48,340 nt of DNA, from contig JAFXYJ010000098.1 of the NCBI GenBank assembly GCA_017541825.1, positions 1 through 48,340 of the forward strand, given 5' to 3'. Made by a program: the position numbers and the translations under genes. This DNA is from Oscillospiraceae bacterium. GTDB lineage: Bacteria; Bacillota; Clostridia; Oscillospirales; Oscillospiraceae. Shown one piece after another: positions 46,585 through 48,340 of the stretch. The notes beneath the pieces are model-generated. The model was not told the DNA's origin. It saw only the letters and a list, made by a program, of their open reading frames with translations, and searched no databases. Each line of letters starts with the position of its first letter. The first letter of the stretch is position 1.

Positions 46585-48340
46585 GCCCTTAAATCTGCCC
46601 GGAATTCATCGGCCTTCTGCAGCATCTCTTCCGCGCCGGCCAGGATCGTCTCGGTCAGCCGGTCGCCGCCGTTGATGCGCGCGATCTCCCGTCGCCGGCC
46701 TTCCCGGTCCAGGAGCAGTATGTCCGTATATGTCCGGCCGTTCCGCTCGCGCTTTTCCACGAGATACTGGTGCTCCGCCATGGCGGCGATCTGTGAAAGA
46801 TGCGTCACGCACAGCACCTGTTTGCCCATGGCGAGCCTGGCCAGCTTCTCTGCGACCCGCTGGGCGGCCACGCCGGAAACGCCGGTGTCGATCTCGTCAA
46901 AGATCAGCGCGTCCACGTCGTCTTTTTCCGCAAACACGTTTTTGAGCGCCAGCATGATGCGCGAGAGCTCGCCGCCGGAGGCGATGCGGCTGATGGGGCC
47001 CGGCTCCTCGCCCGCGTTGGCGGACATGATGAAGCGCACCTCGTCGAACCCGGAGGCGGTCAGCGCATTTTCTCCCTCGCGCCGCTCTCTCTGCACGCGG
47101 AAGAGAACGGACGGCATGCTCAGATCACGCAGCTCGCCTTCCACCTGCTTTTCGAGCTTTTTTGCGGCGGCATCGCGCTCTGCCGACAGGCGCTCCGCCG
47201 AGCGATACGCGGTCTTGTACGCCTCTTCGGTCTCCCGTTCGAGCTTAATGAGTCTGTCTCCGGCATATTCCAGCTCGTCGAGCCGCTTCCGGCTGTCCTC
47301 GAGCAGCGCGGCCAGGCCCGTCTCGTCAACGGCGTATTTCTTCTCCAGCCGCCGGAGCCGCTGCAGCCGCTCCTCCAGCCGGTCGTATTCCTCCGGGGAA
47401 AAATCCAGAACAGAGAGTTTTTCCCGTATCCGCTCCGCCGCGTCCTCCATATTGAGCCTCGCCTGACGCAGCAGCTCCGCCGTTTCGGCCAGATCGGGGC
47501 TCCAGGCGGAGGCGTGCTCGAGCGCGTACTGCGCGTCGGTACACAGACCGACCGCGTTCTCGTCGGCGTCATAGAGGCCTGAGAGCGCCGACTCGAGCTT
47601 TTCGGTGAGCTTTTCCCCGTTGCGCAGCAGATCCCTGCGCTCGCTGAGCTCCGCTTCCTCTCCGGGACGGATCTGCGCGGCCTCCAGTTCCGAGATCCGG
47701 AAGCGCAGCGTGTCCTCCAGCTGCAGCTTTTCGGCCTCGTCCATGCGCAGGCGGTCCGCCTCCCGGCACAGGCCGCGCCAGACCTCGTAATCCTTTTGAT
47801 ACGCTTCCAGGACTGCGGCGTCCACGCCGTAGCGGTCGAGATAGTCCAGATGCTTCCGTTCATCCAGCAGCCGGCGGCCGTCGTTCTGCCCGTGGATATC
47901 GACCAGAAGCGCGCCCAGGGCCCGAAGCTGCTGGGCGGAAACCGGCACGCCGTTGACCCGGGCCGACGATTTTCCCTCCGCGGTCAGCCGGCGCTGCAGC
48001 ACGATCTCGCCGCCGTCGGTGTCGATCTCGTTTTCCTCGCACCAGTCACGGGCAATTCTTGCATACGCGGTGGAGCGGAAAGAATAATACTGATCGATTA
48101 CTCCCTGATTGAGTGCGGTATCTTTAAAAGAACGGAAGGGCTTGCGGCCGTTTAACGCCCGCATCAGGCGATCGTCATTCTGTTCTTCTGCGAAGGCCTC
48201 CATGATATCATATTCATGCAAATCATCTTGAGATGGAAGCCTGATATACAGATCTGATTCATCGATCTGTTCCAACAATTCGGTGTACTCGCTTGTATCG
48301 ACGTAAGCGTTATCGGAATCGGGAACGGAGACGATCTCCC
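46581..48340 (-). CDS. recN: UPF0158-RecN chimeric ORF; RecN lacking its N-terminal ATPase half
   Basis: From about residue 88 of the frame (counted from the TTG at 48278) to the end this is clearly RecN: DGGEIVLQRRLTAEGKSSAR, LGALLVDIHGQND, a long coiled coil (~150-380), SRIASGGELSRIMLALK (signature), DALIFDEIDTGVSG (Walker B) and VLCVTHLSQIAAMAEH. RecN binds DNA ends in double-strand break repair. However, the usual first ~90 residues with the Walker A GETGAGKS are missing. In their place the frame reads into a UPF0158-like sequence and stays open to the window end, so there is no natural start here. RecN's ATP site needs both halves, so this product should not be a working RecN. The join is an assembly chimera or a genomic rearrangement. 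Confidence 0.85.
   Translation of the reverse strand, partial: EIVSVPDSDNAYVDTSEYTELLEQIDESDLYIRLPSQDDLHEYDIMEAFAEEQNDDRLMRALNGRKPFRSFKDTALNQGVIDQYYSFRSTAYARIARDWCEENEIDTDGGEIVLQRRLTAEGKSSARVNGVPVSAQQLRALGALLVDIHGQNDGRRLLDERKHLDYLDRYGVDAAVLEAYQKDYEVWRGLCREADRLRMDEAEKLQLEDTLRFRISELEAAQIRPGEEAELSERRDLLRNGEKLTEKLESALSGLYDADENAVGLCTDAQYALEHASAWSPDLAETAELLRQARLNMEDAAERIREKLSVLDFSPEEYDRLEERLQRLRRLEKKYAVDETGLAALLEDSRKRLDELEYAGDRLIKLERETEEAYKTAYRSAERLSAERDAAAKKLEKQVEGELRDLSMPSVLFRVQRERREGENALTASGFDEVRFIMSANAGEEPGPISRIASGGELSRIMLALKNVFAEKDDVDALIFDEIDTGVSGVAAQRVAEKLARLAMGKQVLCVTHLSQIAAMAEHQYLVEKRERNGRTYTDILLLDREGRRREIARINGGDRLTETILAGAEEMLQKADEFRADLRA
48030..48340 (-). other. UPF0158-family segment fused in frame to recN, continuing past the window
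   Basis: Reading the minus strand from the window end, the frame gives EIVSVPDSDNAYVDTSEY, then LYIRLPSQDDLHEYDIMEAF, GRKPFRSFKDTALNQGV, QYYSFRSTAYARIARDWCEE and NEID. This is the UPF0158 pattern (LPS..DIHEY.IMEDF; FR.FKDT; A..IA..WCEEN.I). The family is ~130-170 aa with no established function. By hand count the 280 bases 48061-48340 are about 47-48% G+C, against 73% in the line 47941-48000. A UPF0158 protein would normally end a few residues after WCEENxI, exactly where the RecN part begins. Confidence 0.8.

Overview
The window looks like a chromosomal piece of a GC-rich, spore-forming Clostridia, probably Oscillospiraceae-like. The taxonomic guess is inference. It rests on an alpha/beta small acid-soluble spore protein gene, a SPOCS (DUF3794)/LysM spore-coat-type gene, a SpoVM micro-gene, a T-box in front of tyrS, clostridial small families (DUF6061-like, DUF5685, DUF3343), and the B. 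subtilis-like gene order yicC-remA-gmk-rpoZ-priA-def-fmt-rsmB-rlmN-prpC-prkC-rsgA.

Layout. 1-1100: two small accessory genes (DUF1801, partial, and DUF2200), a possible 36-aa membrane peptide, and a 328-bp noncoding stretch rich in hairpins. 1101-1620 (minus): a DUF6061-like gene and a SASP gene. 1758-7525: three large GT-C-type membrane glycosyltransferases, two on the minus strand and one divergent on the plus strand. 7616-9318: an AraC regulator and dapF. 9527-14570 (plus): a promoter-led glycan operon (GT4, GT32, GT2, Wzm-like permease, Wzt-like ATPase). It ends at a strong bidirectional terminator shared with a convergent minus-strand operon at 20753-14623 (DegT aminotransferase, LicD, IspD/TarI-like cytidylyltransferase, extended SDR, PglC-like phosphoglycosyl transferase, ATP-grasp, HAD). 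Together these two operons look like an ABC-exporter-dependent surface-glycan locus with a CDP-activated decoration.

20902-24127 (minus): an HD-domain protein, yebC, the SPOCS/LysM gene, spoVM and a 52-aa membrane protein. 24128-39902 (minus): 17 head-to-tail genes from cdaA-cdaR down to prpC-prkC-rsgA, mostly with 1- to 17-nt overlaps and apparently fed by a promoter ahead of cdaA. It couples c-di-AMP synthesis, a PASTA kinase/phosphatase pair, translation maturation (def, fmt, rsmB, rlmN, rsgA) and nucleic-acid functions (priA, gmk, rpoZ, yicC, remA). 39978-42607 (minus): cysteine desulfurase-like gene, DUF3343, ispF and ispD. 42785-44891 (minus): a MATE transporter with a collagen-like tail, and a DUF1508 gene. 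45029-46584: tyrS with its T-box leader. 46581 to the end: a recN ORF whose N-terminal ATPase half is replaced, in frame, by a lower-GC UPF0158 segment.

No tRNA, rRNA, CRISPR array, insertion sequence or prophage was seen. The points most worth a second look are the UPF0158-RecN chimera, the 21-codon spoVM, the CDP/LicD glycan module, the collagen-like MATE tail, and two terminator hairpins whose 3' arm carries the next gene's ribosome binding site.
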